Below are positions 42,636 to 51,257 of a stretch of DNA of 64,000 bases, piece after piece (positions within the stretch are counted from its first letter, which is position 1; every line of letters starts with the position of its first letter). The stretch is from CAZAZQ01 sp964489705 (lineage in GTDB: Bacteria > Zixibacteria > MSB-5A5 > GN15 > FEB-12). The notes beneath the pieces are model-generated. The model made no database searches and was not told the origin of the DNA. It saw only the letters and a list, made by a program, of their open reading frames with translations. The translations under genes and the position numbers were made by a program. The stretch covers positions 62,001 to 126,000 of the forward strand of contig CAZAZQ010000009.1 of assembly GCA_964489705.1 (NCBI GenBank), written 5' to 3'.

Positions 42636-43781
42636 TTAAAACCCTTCGTCGCTGTCGGAAAGATCGGACTCGGTGGAGTTGCAGTAGAGTTTCCACCGCC
42701 CCTGGAAGAATCCGTTCTTGACGTATGGCGCAGAGCGGAATTTTCCTTTCAGCACTCCGATTTCATCTCGATCGGCATTGTAGATTTTGCCGGCGAACCA
42801 ACCGTGTGCCCGGAACGGATTTACCGTGACCATAGGACGGAATCCGTAGACCCCTTTCAGGAAGCCTTCGAAATGGCCGTCACGGGAGATCCACTTACCG
42901 AAGAAGACCCGGTTGCCCATGCTGTTCTTGCCGAAGTGACCTTTGAGATAACCGCTGATGTACCAGCCGCCCATGGCGCGACGTGACCACCAGAGACCGC
43001 GGAAAACGCCGTTTCCTTCTTCGTCATAGCCCCAATATCCCGCCAAGAAACCGCGCGGGCACGGCAGGCGGTCGAGCTTGAAAGCATGGAAAGCGACCGC
43101 ATTGGAATCATCAAGGTAGACGATGGTATCGAGGGAGACCAAATCCGAAAGCTGGAATGTTCTGGTGTAAGGACCGGTTTCAAACGTGACCGTCGCTTCA
43201 GGGAAAAGGGTGTCCACTTCGATGACATAGCTGGTGTCGCCCATCGAGTCGATGACTATCGTTTCCACAGTGTCGAAAACCGGAGGAACGAAAAGGTCTA
43301 CCGCGATACCGTCGTTGTGAACGGTGGTTTTGGAGACCCACTCGATGACCTTACGGTCGGTGCGGGGGAGGATATAGTCTTGGAAAGGTTCAAAGCGGAT
43401 AACCCGGCGAATGACCTCCGCCCCTCGCGTAATCGTGAGTGAACCCGTCCAGTCGGTCACCTCGGTGACGGTGGAATCGTAGCACAGTCTGCCCCACACG
43501 GCGCGCAAGTGGTAGTATTCGGCGACCGGATTGGCAATCACCGAATCAACCTCGGGATCGGTGAGCACTTCGTCGTTATATTCTTCGTCTCCCTCCGTTT
43601 CGGAAAGCAGGTCAGGATCACCAAAGCCGGGGCTTTCCATGGAAGCGGTGTAGCCGCCGAATTCGTCATCCAGATTCAGGGTGGTGCTGGACGGGGTGGA
43701 GTCGGTCGGATTTTCCGAGCAACCGCTGACCCAGAAAAGAAGAGCGACTATCATGAGGGGTGCTAGTAAGTAGCGTTTCAT
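42636..43781 (-). CDS. Lipoprotein with C-terminal MORN-like Gly/aromatic repeats
   Basis: 381 residues. Signal peptide MKRYLLAPLMIVALLFWVSGC (Cys21), then an acidic linker rich in Thr, Ser, Glu and Asp. From about residue 250 there is a repeated G-x-(F/L/W)-x-G pattern (GFLAGYWGYDEEGNGVFRGLW; GGWYISGYLKGHFG; GHFEGFLKGVYG; GWFAGKIYNADRDEIGVLKG; NGFFQGRWKLYC) that recalls MORN-type beta-hairpin repeats. No function can be given. AAGGAG precedes the start. It is monocistronic, with a terminator at 42544. Confidence 0.78.
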   Translation of the reverse strand: MKRYLLAPLMIVALLFWVSGCSENPTDSTPSSTTLNLDDEFGGYTASMESPGFGDPDLLSETEGDEEYNDEVLTDPEVDSVIANPVAEYYHLRAVWGRLCYDSTVTEVTDWTGSLTITRGAEVIRRVIRFEPFQDYILPRTDRKVIEWVSKTTVHNDGIAVDLFVPPVFDTVETIVIDSMGDTSYVIEVDTLFPEATVTFETGPYTRTFQLSDLVSLDTIVYLDDSNAVAFHAFKLDRLPCPRGFLAGYWGYDEEGNGVFRGLWWSRRAMGGWYISGYLKGHFGKNSMGNRVFFGKWISRDGHFEGFLKGVYGFRPMVTVNPFRAHGWFAGKIYNADRDEIGVLKGKFRSAPYVKNGFFQGRWKLYCNSTESDLSDSDEGF

Positions 43782-43928
43782 CGTTACAACTCCTTGTTTT
43801 TATGTGTGAACGTTTGGTTTTTCATTTCTGGTAGAAAGAAGTATCAAGATGCGTGCCAACAGGAAAATCGACATGTAAGTTCGTGTAGTGAAACAAGTTA
43901 ACTGTTTGAAGCGAGAGCGAAACAACGT

Positions 43929-43986
43929 GTTTCCCTGTACCTGCCGGTACAGCCTGAGTGATTTGGACGCAGTGGTACAAGGAAAC
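43929..43986 (+). promoter_or_regulatory. Mutually exclusive hairpins in a 430-bp gap
   Basis: The gap 43782-44211 has no gene. Within it, TGTACC (43936-43941) can pair with the nearby GGTACA (43946-43951), or as part of GTTTCCCTGTACC (43929-43941) with GGTACAAGGAAAC (43974-43986), a 13-base arm with one mismatch. Two exclusive structures are typical of leader switches. It lies 225 bases before the ABC operon. A TTGACA at 44147-44152 lacks a clear -10 partner. Confidence 0.35.
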
Positions 43987-44211
43987 CAACTGAGAATACC
44001 CCGGAAAGCTTGTCCTCTTAGCCCGTCAGTCGGGAAGAAAGTACCGAACACACCGAAGGAAGAGGAAAGCTCTCTCGTTTCCCAAGTTGATAGAAGGAAG
44101 AGTCTTGAAAAGAACTCCCGTCATTCCCGCTGAAACATGTTTTCCTTTGACACGTATCAAAACAGTGTTAGCTTTACATCCGGCAATGACAAGGAAAAGT
44201 AAAGACAGCTC

Positions 44212-45102
44212 ATGTTGACCATTCAAAACCTGCGGAAATCATTCGGCGACATCGTTGCGGTCGACGGAATCTCTTTTACCATCGAAAAGGGAGAGACGTT
44301 CGGGTTGCTGGGACCGAACGGTGCCGGCAAGACCACGACACTGAATGTCATTCTCGGCGTTCTGAAAGCGGACGAAGGGACGGTTCGTTTGAAGGGCGGA
44401 GAAGACCCTGCCGAAATGAGAGTTCGCCGTCGTTTGGGGAATGCTCCGCAGGCGTTGGCGTTGTATGAAGAGCTGACGGGCGAGGAGAATCTTGCCTTTT
44501 TCGGAAAGCTCTATGGTTTGAAGGGGGCTCGGCTCAAAGAGCGGGTGGAATGGGCGCTGGATTTCGTCGGGCTGGCCAACCGGCGCAAAGACCGGCTGAA
44601 AACATATTCCGGGGGAATGCAACGACGCCTCAACTTGGCGTGTGCCGTCGTGCATGAGCCGGATATTCTGCTGCTGGACGAGCCGACCGTCGGAGTGGAT
44701 CCGCAATCCCGCGCCGTAATATTTGAAAAAATCGAGGCGCTCAAAAACGACGGTTGCACTCTTATCTACACCACTCACTACATGGAAGAAGCCCAGCGGT
44801 TGTGTGACCGCGTGGCGATTATCGACCACGGAAAAATTCTGGCGTTGGATACCGTCTCCAATCTTATTTCCCGGCACGGCGGCGGTTCTCTGGTCGAAAT
44901 GGAAGTGGAAGTACTCCCTTCGGATGCTTCCGCTTTTCCCGGCGAATGGAACGGTAACGTTTTGCAGGTTCGCACGGATGAGCCGTATGAGATCATCGCT
45001 CAGCTTATTCAAAAAGGGCTCAAACCGACCAACTTAAAAGTAATCCGGGCGGATTTGGAATCGGTCTTTCTCAATCTCACCGGAAGGAGGCTGCGAGACT
45101 GA
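44212..45102 (+). CDS. ABC transporter ATP-binding protein
   Basis: 296 residues. Walker A GPNGAGKTTT (about 34-43), signature YSGGMQRRLNLA (about 135-146), Walker B DILLLDEPTVGVD and the switch His in YTTHYMEE, in the layout of drug/NatA-type exporters with the C-terminal extension usual for that group. It powers the ABC-2 permease encoded directly downstream (TGATG overlap). The substrate is unknown. Confidence 0.95.
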   Translation: MLTIQNLRKSFGDIVAVDGISFTIEKGETFGLLGPNGAGKTTTLNVILGVLKADEGTVRLKGGEDPAEMRVRRRLGNAPQALALYEELTGEENLAFFGKLYGLKGARLKERVEWALDFVGLANRRKDRLKTYSGGMQRRLNLACAVVHEPDILLLDEPTVGVDPQSRAVIFEKIEALKNDGCTLIYTTHYMEEAQRLCDRVAIIDHGKILALDTVSNLISRHGGGSLVEMEVEVLPSDASAFPGEWNGNVLQVRTDEPYEIIAQLIQKGLKPTNLKVIRADLESVFLNLTGRRLRD

Positions 45103-46364
45103 TGCGGGTAGTTCTCACGCTTGCGCTTAAAGACCTGCGCTTGCTCTGGCGGGACAAGTTCGGCTTGTTCTGGGTGATTGTGTTCCCGCTGCTGATGGCG
45201 TTGTTTTTCGGGTCGATTTATTCCGTTGACAGTTCCGACGCTCAGGCGATGAAAATCGCTGTGTGCGACAACGTCGACAATGCCTCATCTCGTGCCTTCA
45301 TCGAAAAACTCAGCGCTTCGCCCTCTTTACAGGTAACTTCACTGTCGGAAGAAGAGGCACGCGAGAAAGTTCGGCAGGGGAAGCTGGCGGCGTATGTGGC
45401 GATAAAACCGGAGGAGGAGAAATCGTGGGAGGGCTTTTTCCAAGGGGAGCTGAGCTACGAAATCGGGATTGATCCCACTCGTCGCGCCGAAGCCGGTTTT
45501 TTGCAAGGGCTGATAATGGAAACCTCCTTCAAGATGATGCAGGAGAAGATGTCGGATCGGGCGTATATGAAAAAGAAAATCAGGGAAAATATGGTGCTTG
45601 TCAATAACGCCGCTTTGGATCCCGCTCAGAAGGAGGTGTACCAAAATTTCTTCGGGAGCCTGGAGAACTTTCTTGACAAAATCGACACCACGGGGAATCA
45701 AGAGGCATCTTTTTTCAATGAAGACCAAGTGAAGATCGTCGAGGTCAGCGCCGCCGGGTTATTGCCGCACTCATCGTTTGAGGTGACCTTCCCGCAAGCG
45801 ATTCTCTGGGCGTTGCTGGGATGTGCCGCCGCTTTTGCCATCTCTCTGGTGACGGAAAAAACAAAAGGGACGTTTTTGCGACTTCGTTTGGCACCGATTT
45901 CCCGCGGTCAAATTTTAGCCGGTAAGGGGTTGGCATGTTTTCTGGCAAGTATTCTGGTCGGTTTGCTTCTCTTGGCTATTGGGAAAAGTATCTTCAACGT
46001 CAACACTCCCAACCTTCCGGCGTTAGGGTTGGCGTTGTTGGCGACGGCGGTATGCTTCGTCGGCTTGATGATGTTAATCAGCGTGCTCGGCAAAACCGAA
46101 CAGTCGGTCGGCGGGGCGGGATGGGCGCTTCTTTTGGTCATGTCGATGGCGGGCGGGGGGATGATTCCCTTGATGGTCATGCCCGGCTGGCTGAAAGCGG
46201 TCAGCAATTTCAGTCCCGTCAAATGGGGTATCTTGGCGTTCGAAGGTGCCATCTGGCGCGGCTTCTCGATGTCGGAGATGCTTCTGCCGGTGGGGATTCT
46301 TTTCGGCATCGGAGTGGTGGGATTTGCCGTCGGGGTGACGATTCTTACCCGCTCCGAGATTTAG
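45102..46364 (+). CDS. ABC-2 type transporter permease
   Basis: 420 residues. The N-terminal helix (FWVIVFPLLMALFFGSIY) is followed by a large extracytoplasmic domain (about 45-220) and five or six further helices from ILWALLGCAAAFAISLV to the C-terminus, the fold of ABC-2/NatB-type exporters. TEKTKGTFLRLRLAPISRGQILAGK is the coupling-helix motif. It forms one unit with the ATPase. It may export drugs, Na+ or lipids. Confidence 0.93.
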   Translation: MRVVLTLALKDLRLLWRDKFGLFWVIVFPLLMALFFGSIYSVDSSDAQAMKIAVCDNVDNASSRAFIEKLSASPSLQVTSLSEEEAREKVRQGKLAAYVAIKPEEEKSWEGFFQGELSYEIGIDPTRRAEAGFLQGLIMETSFKMMQEKMSDRAYMKKKIRENMVLVNNAALDPAQKEVYQNFFGSLENFLDKIDTTGNQEASFFNEDQVKIVEVSAAGLLPHSSFEVTFPQAILWALLGCAAAFAISLVTEKTKGTFLRLRLAPISRGQILAGKGLACFLASILVGLLLLAIGKSIFNVNTPNLPALGLALLATAVCFVGLMMLISVLGKTEQSVGGAGWALLLVMSMAGGGMIPLMVMPGWLKAVSNFSPVKWGILAFEGAIWRGFSMSEMLLPVGILFGIGVVGFAVGVTILTRSEI

Positions 46365-46449
46365 TACGTTGTTCTCCGTAGGTCTAAAAAAAATGAGCAG
46401 GCAAGGTCTCGAAGAGCCAAAGAGTTAAGCCAATGGCAGTTTTAGGGAA

Positions 46450-46741
46450 GGTCTCGAGAGAGACCTGCCAAGAGTTAAGAAGATGGCAGGTCTGTACCAG
46501 ACCATGCCCTACTAAGATTCGATAAGACACCCGTAGGGTGCGTCAGGAATTCTTTCCTGACGGTTATCCATCTTTCCCTTGAAAGGACGGTCGGGAAAGG
46601 ATTCCCGACACCTTAAGGATGTTTTACTTTAGGTAAGTAGCTACTGTCTTAAGGGTCAAGGTCTAGTTTTGGGTTGAAGAGAAGGGCTCGAAGAGACCTG
46701 CCGAAAGAACAGCTTGAAAAAAGGCAGATCCGTTCTGGATC
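46450..46741. repeat. Cluster A of small palindromic repeats
   Basis: The 479-base gap 46365-46843 has no gene and is built from short palindromes: GGTCTCGAGAGAGACCTGCC (46450-46469), a GGCAGGTCTG/CAGACCATGCC element (46485-46508), CACCCGTAGGGTG (46528-46540), GTCAGGAATTCTTTCCTGAC (46542-46561), GTCGGGAAAGGATTCCCGAC (46590-46609), CTCGAAGAGACCTGCC (46687-46702) and GGCAGATCCGTTCTGGATC (46723-46741). Most have near-identical partners in the cluster at 48522-48861. No transposase or RAYT gene is nearby. Confidence 0.85.
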
Positions 46742-46843
46742 GTCCCTACCACCTACCTGAAGATTTGAGAAAAGCATTACCGCTTCATTTGTGAAAACGG
46801 GCATGTGAGGTAATTTGCACGGATGAGAAGAAGAAGAGAGCGA

Positions 46844-47200
46844 TTACAAGAGGCTGTTCAGCAGCTTTTCGATGTCCGACATCATAAACGGTTTGGCTAA
46901 GAAGCCGTCCGGTTTGAACTCATCGGTTTCCGACTCAAACTCCGCCACCGAATAACCGGAGATAAGCACGACCGGTAACTTGGGATGTTTGCTCTTTACT
47001 TTCTTGAGCAACTCCAGACCGCTCATATTGGGCATCCGCATGTCGGTGATGACCATGGCAAAGTCTTGTCGTTCCAGTTCGTTCAGAGCTTGTTGTCCGT
47101 CGGCGGCTCGGACGGTCGGATAATCGAACACTTCAAGCATATCCGCCAACAGGGAGGACATGTTAGGATTATCATCAACTATGAGCACCGGTTTTGCCAT
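46844..47200 (-). CDS. Single-domain response regulator (CheY-like REC)
   Basis: 118 residues, receiver domain only. The acidic pair Asp9-Asp10, phospho-acceptor Asp53 (ITDMRMPNMSG), Ser81 (LISGYS) and Lys103 (AKPF) are all in place. There is no output domain and no adjacent kinase. AGGAAGGA lies upstream. It may relay phosphate to other proteins; the two kinases at 54.7-58.7 kb are candidates, but the link is speculative. Confidence 0.95.
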   Translation of the reverse strand: MAKPVLIVDDNPNMSSLLADMLEVFDYPTVRAADGQQALNELERQDFAMVITDMRMPNMSGLELLKKVKSKHPKLPVVLISGYSVAEFESETDEFKPDGFLAKPFMMSDIEKLLNSLL

Positions 47201-47249
47201 ATCTTTTTCCTTCCTACTCTCCTCTTATCGGAAGGATTGTCAAAACCCT

Positions 47250-48362
47250 TCACTTTTTTTCGACGGTTTTGAGAAACCGGGTGGAGCGGGCGATGAGTTC
47301 CGCCTGCAAGGCGGCAATTCCTTCGCCGGTCAATGCCGAGAGCAGAAACGGCTTGGAGCCGTTGTCAAGAGGGGGAGTAAAATCGCTGACAGTGTCTATC
47401 TTGTTGTATATCATAAGATACGGCACCTCATCGGCTTGTATTTCGGCTAAGACCTGCTGGGTTTGGTGAAGCCGTTGCTCAAAGTAGGGGTCGGAGCTGT
47501 CCACCACGTGTAAAAGAAGGTCGGCAAGACGTACCTCTTCCAAGGTCGATTTGAACGATTCCACCAACTGGTGGGGGAGCTTTTTGATAAAGCCGACCGT
47601 GTCGGAGAAAACCACCCGGCAAGGATACCCGGACGACATCACCCGCGTGGTAGAATCAAGAGTAGTAAAAAGCATATCCGCCGTGCGCACCTCGGCTTTG
47701 GTCAGGGCATTGAAAAGGGTGGATTTCCCGGCGTTGGTGTAACCGACCAACGCCACCTTGTACAGCGATTGCCGCCGTTTCCGTTGGGTAGACCGTTGGC
47801 GGGCGAGCTTCTTGAGCTTTTTCTTGAGGTAGGCGATTTTCGTTCTCACTTGACGCCGGTCGATCTCGAGCTGCGTTTCCCCCGGTCCTTTGGCGCCGAT
47901 GCCGCCGTATTGACGTGAGAAGTGTACCCATGCCCCGGTCAGGCGCGGTAAGGTATATTCCAGTTGCGCCAGCTCAACCTGCAACCGGGCGGCGCTGGTG
48001 CGCGCCCGTGAGGCAAAGATATCGAGGATGAGAATAGGCCGATCGATGACTTTGGCATCCAGTGTTTCTTCCAAATTGCGTTGTTGCGCCGGAGAGAGGG
48101 TGTCATCAAAGATAAGGCAGTTCCCGCCTACTTCTTCCAGTCGCTCTTTCAACTCGGCGACCAATCCTTTCCCGATGAAAAACGCCGGGTCGGGACGTTG
48201 GCGTACTTGTATCCTCGTATCAACGACGGAAGCCCCGGCGGAGTAGGTCAGTCGTGCCAGTTCTTGAAGCGATTCGGAAACTTCCGGTTTTTGGCGCGAG
48301 TTGAGAGCCAACCCGACGAGGATTGCTTTTTCTGTTTCTTTTTTGTTTAGTTCAAACGGCAT
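47250..48362 (-). CDS. hflX: GTPase HflX
   Basis: A ribosome-associated GTPase that rescues or splits stalled and heat-damaged 70S ribosomes. 370 residues. The N-terminal HflX domain (DPAFFIGKGLVAEL; LIFDDTLSPAQQRNLE; GGIGAKGPGETQLEIDRR) and the G domain (GYTNAGKSTLFNALT, DTVGFIKKLPH, NKID) are both intact. The ATG at 48362 sits seven bases after a -10 box and has no Shine-Dalgarno. Confidence 0.97.
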   Translation of the reverse strand: MPFELNKKETEKAILVGLALNSRQKPEVSESLQELARLTYSAGASVVDTRIQVRQRPDPAFFIGKGLVAELKERLEEVGGNCLIFDDTLSPAQQRNLEETLDAKVIDRPILILDIFASRARTSAARLQVELAQLEYTLPRLTGAWVHFSRQYGGIGAKGPGETQLEIDRRQVRTKIAYLKKKLKKLARQRSTQRKRRQSLYKVALVGYTNAGKSTLFNALTKAEVRTADMLFTTLDSTTRVMSSGYPCRVVFSDTVGFIKKLPHQLVESFKSTLEEVRLADLLLHVVDSSDPYFEQRLHQTQQVLAEIQADEVPYLMIYNKIDTVSDFTPPLDNGSKPFLLSALTGEGIAALQAELIARSTRFLKTVEKK

Positions 48363-48369
48363 CTATAAT

Positions 48370-48397
48370 AATATACGTACTTTCTCCATTTATTCAA
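48370..48397 (-). promoter_or_regulatory. hflX promoter, predicted leaderless
   Basis: Minus-strand TTGAAT (48392-48397), 16-bp spacer, TATATT (48370-48375), then seven bases and the ATG at 48362. An overlapping TATTAT with an 18-bp spacer is an alternative -10. Confidence 0.6.
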
Positions 48398-48521
48398 GAA
48401 CTCTCGGGAGCCGGTACCTTAGTACCTCCTTTTACCGAAACATAATGCGAAGGTTCGAGTCTAATCCATCCCAAGGGCTGGGCACAGTCTTAATTGCTTT
48501 GTCATCCCATGCGAGGAAGAA

Positions 48522-48861
48522 GGCAGGTCTGTCCCAGACCATGCCCTACGGGAACTCGATAAAACACCCTTAGGATGTCACCACATCAATAAGTGGGGTA
48601 GGGAAAGTCTCGAAGAGACTTGCCAAATATGGGAAAGGTGATGGCAGGTCTGTGCCAGACCATGCCCTACTAAAATTTCAGGATGTGTTATTTTCTTTCG
48701 TAAGGTTATAAGTCACCCTGAGGGTGTCACCCTTAGGGTGTCGGGAAAGGATTCCCGACCGCGCACACCCTACGGGTGGTTTACTTTACCTGCCCATCAT
48801 CTGCGGTGGGATGTGACCCGAAATCCATAGTAAGTGGGGCAGGTCTCGGAAGAGACCTGCC
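48522..48861. repeat. Cluster B of small palindromic repeats
   Basis: The 563-base gap 48363-48925 has no gene beyond the hflX promoter. It has two copies of the GGCAGGTCTG/CAGACCATGCC element (48522-48545 and 48643-48666), GTCTCGAAGAGACTTGCC (48607-48624), CACCCTGAGGGTG (48714-48726), CACCCTTAGGGTG (48728-48740), GTCGGGAAAGGATTCCCGAC (48740-48759, identical to 46590-46609) and GGTCTCGGAAGAGACCTGCC (48842-48861). Units abut or overlap like beads, so they may be grouped REP-like elements. Confidence 0.85.
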
Positions 48862-48925
48862 AAAGGCGAGAATAGTTTCAGCACGTCCGTACCGGATGTG
48901 TTCTACTTTCTCTGAGATACAGATA

Positions 48926-49699
48926 TCAAGAAGGGAAATTGTGTTCGTGTATCAACCGCAGTCCTTCCAAGGTCAGAGTAGGATTGATTACGTCCAAGTA
49001 GCGGGAGTGTCCCTCTAAAAACCGAGAGAAACCGCCCGTCCCGACGAAAGAGCACTTGGCAAAACCGGCTTCCTTCACGATGTTCTCGATGATGAAGTCG
49101 ACCTGCCCGATGGTGCCGTAAAAAAGCCCCGAGGTCAACGCTTGGGTGGTGGATTTCCCGATGACCCGTTCGGGGGGAGTGATTTTTATTTCGAAAAGTT
49201 GTGCCGCCTTGCGGGCAAGCTCCGCCATCGATGTTTCCGGTCCGGGAATGATAACCCCGCCGATGTATGCCCCTTTACCGTCGACCACATCGAAAGTCGT
49301 CGCCGTCCCGAAATCGACGATAATCACCGGTGCCGAGTAGAGAGCAAATCCTGCTGCGGCGTTGGCTATTCGGTCGGCGCCTAACTGGCGGGGATTGTCA
49401 ATCGCAATGGTGATGGGCAGTTTGATGTCCGAGGTAACAACGAGGGGAGGCTGGGAGAGATATTTTTCCACCGCTTGTTCGAACGTCTTGGTCAAACACG
49501 GCACCACCGATGCAATGACGACCGCCATTTCCGACCGAGACGGAAGAGACATTCTTTCCAGCGTGTTGACCAGCAATAAACCGGCATCATCCACCGTCGA
49601 GCGGTTGACGGTCGAATAACGGAAATGACCGGCAAGTTTTCCGCCATTGAAGAGTCCGAGGACAATGTTGGTATTGCCGATGTCGATTGCCAGCAGCAT
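48926..49699 (-). CDS. coaX: Type III pantothenate kinase
   Basis: First step of CoA synthesis (pantothenate to 4'-phosphopantothenate). 257 residues. The N-terminal phosphate loop AIDIGNTNIVLGLF, central NPRQLGADRIANAAAG, FGTATTFDVVDGKGAYIGGVIIPG and C-terminal VGTGGFSRFL are CoaX signatures of the ASKHA fold; this class needs a monovalent cation and resists CoA feedback. GAGAGGA precedes the ATG. Confidence 0.97.
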   Translation of the reverse strand: MLLAIDIGNTNIVLGLFNGGKLAGHFRYSTVNRSTVDDAGLLLVNTLERMSLPSRSEMAVVIASVVPCLTKTFEQAVEKYLSQPPLVVTSDIKLPITIAIDNPRQLGADRIANAAAGFALYSAPVIIVDFGTATTFDVVDGKGAYIGGVIIPGPETSMAELARKAAQLFEIKITPPERVIGKSTTQALTSGLFYGTIGQVDFIIENIVKEAGFAKCSFVGTGGFSRFLEGHSRYLDVINPTLTLEGLRLIHEHNFPS

Positions 49700-49880
49700 A
49701 GTTTTTCCTCTCCCGAAAGAATTTCTCAGCCAGGCTTGTAACCAAGCCCTCTGTCGGCAGCAAAATACGTTTTCTCCTCCAAGAAGGCAACCTGTTCAAT
49801 ATTCAACCGATTTTTCGTCGGTGACTGTATTGCCGGTGGGAACTCCCGATAAGAAGTGAAACAGGAGCTTGAGAGCAAAA

Positions 49881-50384
49881 ATGAGAAAGATATATCTTAT
49901 TTTACCGTTTTTCTTGGTGATGACGGGATGTACTCAGCGCGTCGCTATCGTCAAAGCCACCCCGGAAAAGAAAAGTCCGCCTCCCGGCTATACCGCCGAT
50001 CCCGCCGCCGATACTTTGCTCAAAGAAGGGATGATGATTTTCCGGCAGGGAGAGTACGAACGCGCCCGGCGCTACTTTGAGCTTGCTTTGCAAAAAGGCA
50101 CTGACGATTGGCAGGCATACTACTACCTCGGGCTCATTTACAGTAAACGGAACAGCCATGCTCAGGCGATGGACAATTTTACCGCCAGTCTTGCCTATGC
50201 TCCTTACGACAAACGAACCCGCAGCCGAATTTATGTGGCGATGGGACAAACATGGGAAAAGCAAGGCAAGTTCGGACAAGCCAAGCTGAACTACATAACG
50301 GCTTTGAACTTGTATCCCAAATCGGAACCTGCCGAAGACGGTCTGAAGCGGGTCGAAGAGCACTTCCGACAATCGGCAAGGTGA
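49881..50384 (+). CDS. Small TPR-repeat lipoprotein
   Basis: 167 residues from the ATG at 49881. Signal peptide MRKIYLILPFFLVMTGC (Cys17), a Pro-rich linker, then two or three TPR units (EGMMIFRQGEYERARRYFELALQKG; YYYLGLIYSKRNSHAQAMDNFTASLAYAP; AMGQTWEKQGKFGQAKLNYITALNLYP). It is an envelope adaptor of unknown partner. A TTG at 49869 is a possible but less likely start. Confidence 0.85.
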   Translation: MRKIYLILPFFLVMTGCTQRVAIVKATPEKKSPPPGYTADPAADTLLKEGMMIFRQGEYERARRYFELALQKGTDDWQAYYYLGLIYSKRNSHAQAMDNFTASLAYAPYDKRTRSRIYVAMGQTWEKQGKFGQAKLNYITALNLYPKSEPAEDGLKRVEEHFRQSAR

Positions 50385-50521
50385 TTTTCACCTGCTTTAT
50401 CCGAAAGATTTTCCCATAAAATTTAACTCCTCGCCATATTTTTTCGGCTTTTTCTTTTCTCCGTGGGTATCACGATATATGTTGATTAGAGAGATAATTG
50501 CTCGCAATTGTCGATTTTCTG

Positions 50522-50550
50522 TTGACAGAGTATGTCGAAAGCGGCATATT
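50522..50550 (+). promoter_or_regulatory. Promoter of the HMA-domain gene
   Basis: TTGACA (50522-50527), 17-bp spacer, CATATT (50545-50550). Leader of about 50 bases with AAGGAG before the ATG. No MerR-type dyad is seen. Confidence 0.65.
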
Positions 50551-50609
50551 CCGAGAGACAAGAGAAACAAGCAACTACTACTAATACCACCACAGAAGGA
50601 GTAATACTG

Positions 50610-51122
50610 ATGAGGAAGGTTTTCATCTTTGTTTTGGCTGCCGGTGTGTTGATAAGTTTCACCGCCGCGAATGCGTACGAAGGATGCGGCGCTACGAAGA
50701 AAGTCACTCATTCAGGCTGTCCCTCCCAGAAAACCGTCGACAAAGGAACCGCCGGCGGCGAACACGGCAAAGCCTGCCCCGAAAGCGGTGCCTGTGAGTT
50801 TGCTACTCTTGCCGTTGAAGGAATGACCTGCGGAAACTGCGAGCAGTCGGTTACCGAAGCGCTTTCCGGTGTGGACGGCGTCGTAAAAGTGTTGCGCGTC
50901 AGCTACAGCGAGGGAATAGCGGAAGTCTGCTACAATTCGAAGAAGACCGACAGTCAAGCGCTTGTTACCGCAATCGAGAATAAGGGGTACCCTGCTAAGG
51001 TTATCACAATGGCTGAGCCGGAAAAGAAAAACACGGCATGCGCCACCGTCACGAAAATAAAACCTGCTTGTTGCCGAGGGGATAAAAAAGCTTCGTCTCA
51101 CGAGAAAAGCGACAAGAAATAA
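50610..51122 (+). CDS. Exported Cys-rich heavy-metal-associated (HMA) domain protein
   Basis: 170 residues. The signal peptide MRKVFIFVLAAGVLISFTAA ends near ANA. A Cys-rich stretch (Cys26, 37, 56, 62) precedes one HMA fold with EGMTCGNC (Cys74 and Cys77) and the usual YNSKKTDSQALVTAIENKGY end. A second cysteine group (TACATV, PACCRG) and a Lys/Ser/His tail close the protein. It is like MerP or a periplasmic copper chaperone, but with extra Cys arms that could bind several metal ions or sense redox state. No mer or cop genes are near. A terminator follows at 51141. Confidence 0.9.
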   Translation: MRKVFIFVLAAGVLISFTAANAYEGCGATKKVTHSGCPSQKTVDKGTAGGEHGKACPESGACEFATLAVEGMTCGNCEQSVTEALSGVDGVVKVLRVSYSEGIAEVCYNSKKTDSQALVTAIENKGYPAKVITMAEPEKKNTACATVTKIKPACCRGDKKASSHEKSDKK

Positions 51123-51140
51123 AGCGTTGTTGAGCGCGGG

Positions 51141-51168
51141 AAAAGCGGGAGGTTCTCCCGCTTTTTTT
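51141..51168 (+). terminator. Terminator of the HMA gene
   Basis: AAAAGCGGGA pairs with TCCCGCTTTT around the loop GGTTC and is followed by a T-run. Confidence 0.9.
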
Positions 51169-51257
51169 ATTGTCGAAAGAAGATGAATCCGACCGCTTCC
51201 CGAAGGTCGCAGGAAAAAGAGTTGTCGTTTTCCCTAAAGGAGTGTTACTTTCGTCGT

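Noticed and set aside
51227..51257. Possible leaderless promoter for the PorV-like gene (TTGTCG, 17 bp, TTACTT)
   Set aside because: The spacing fits the pattern seen elsewhere, but the -10 box matches only two of six positions.
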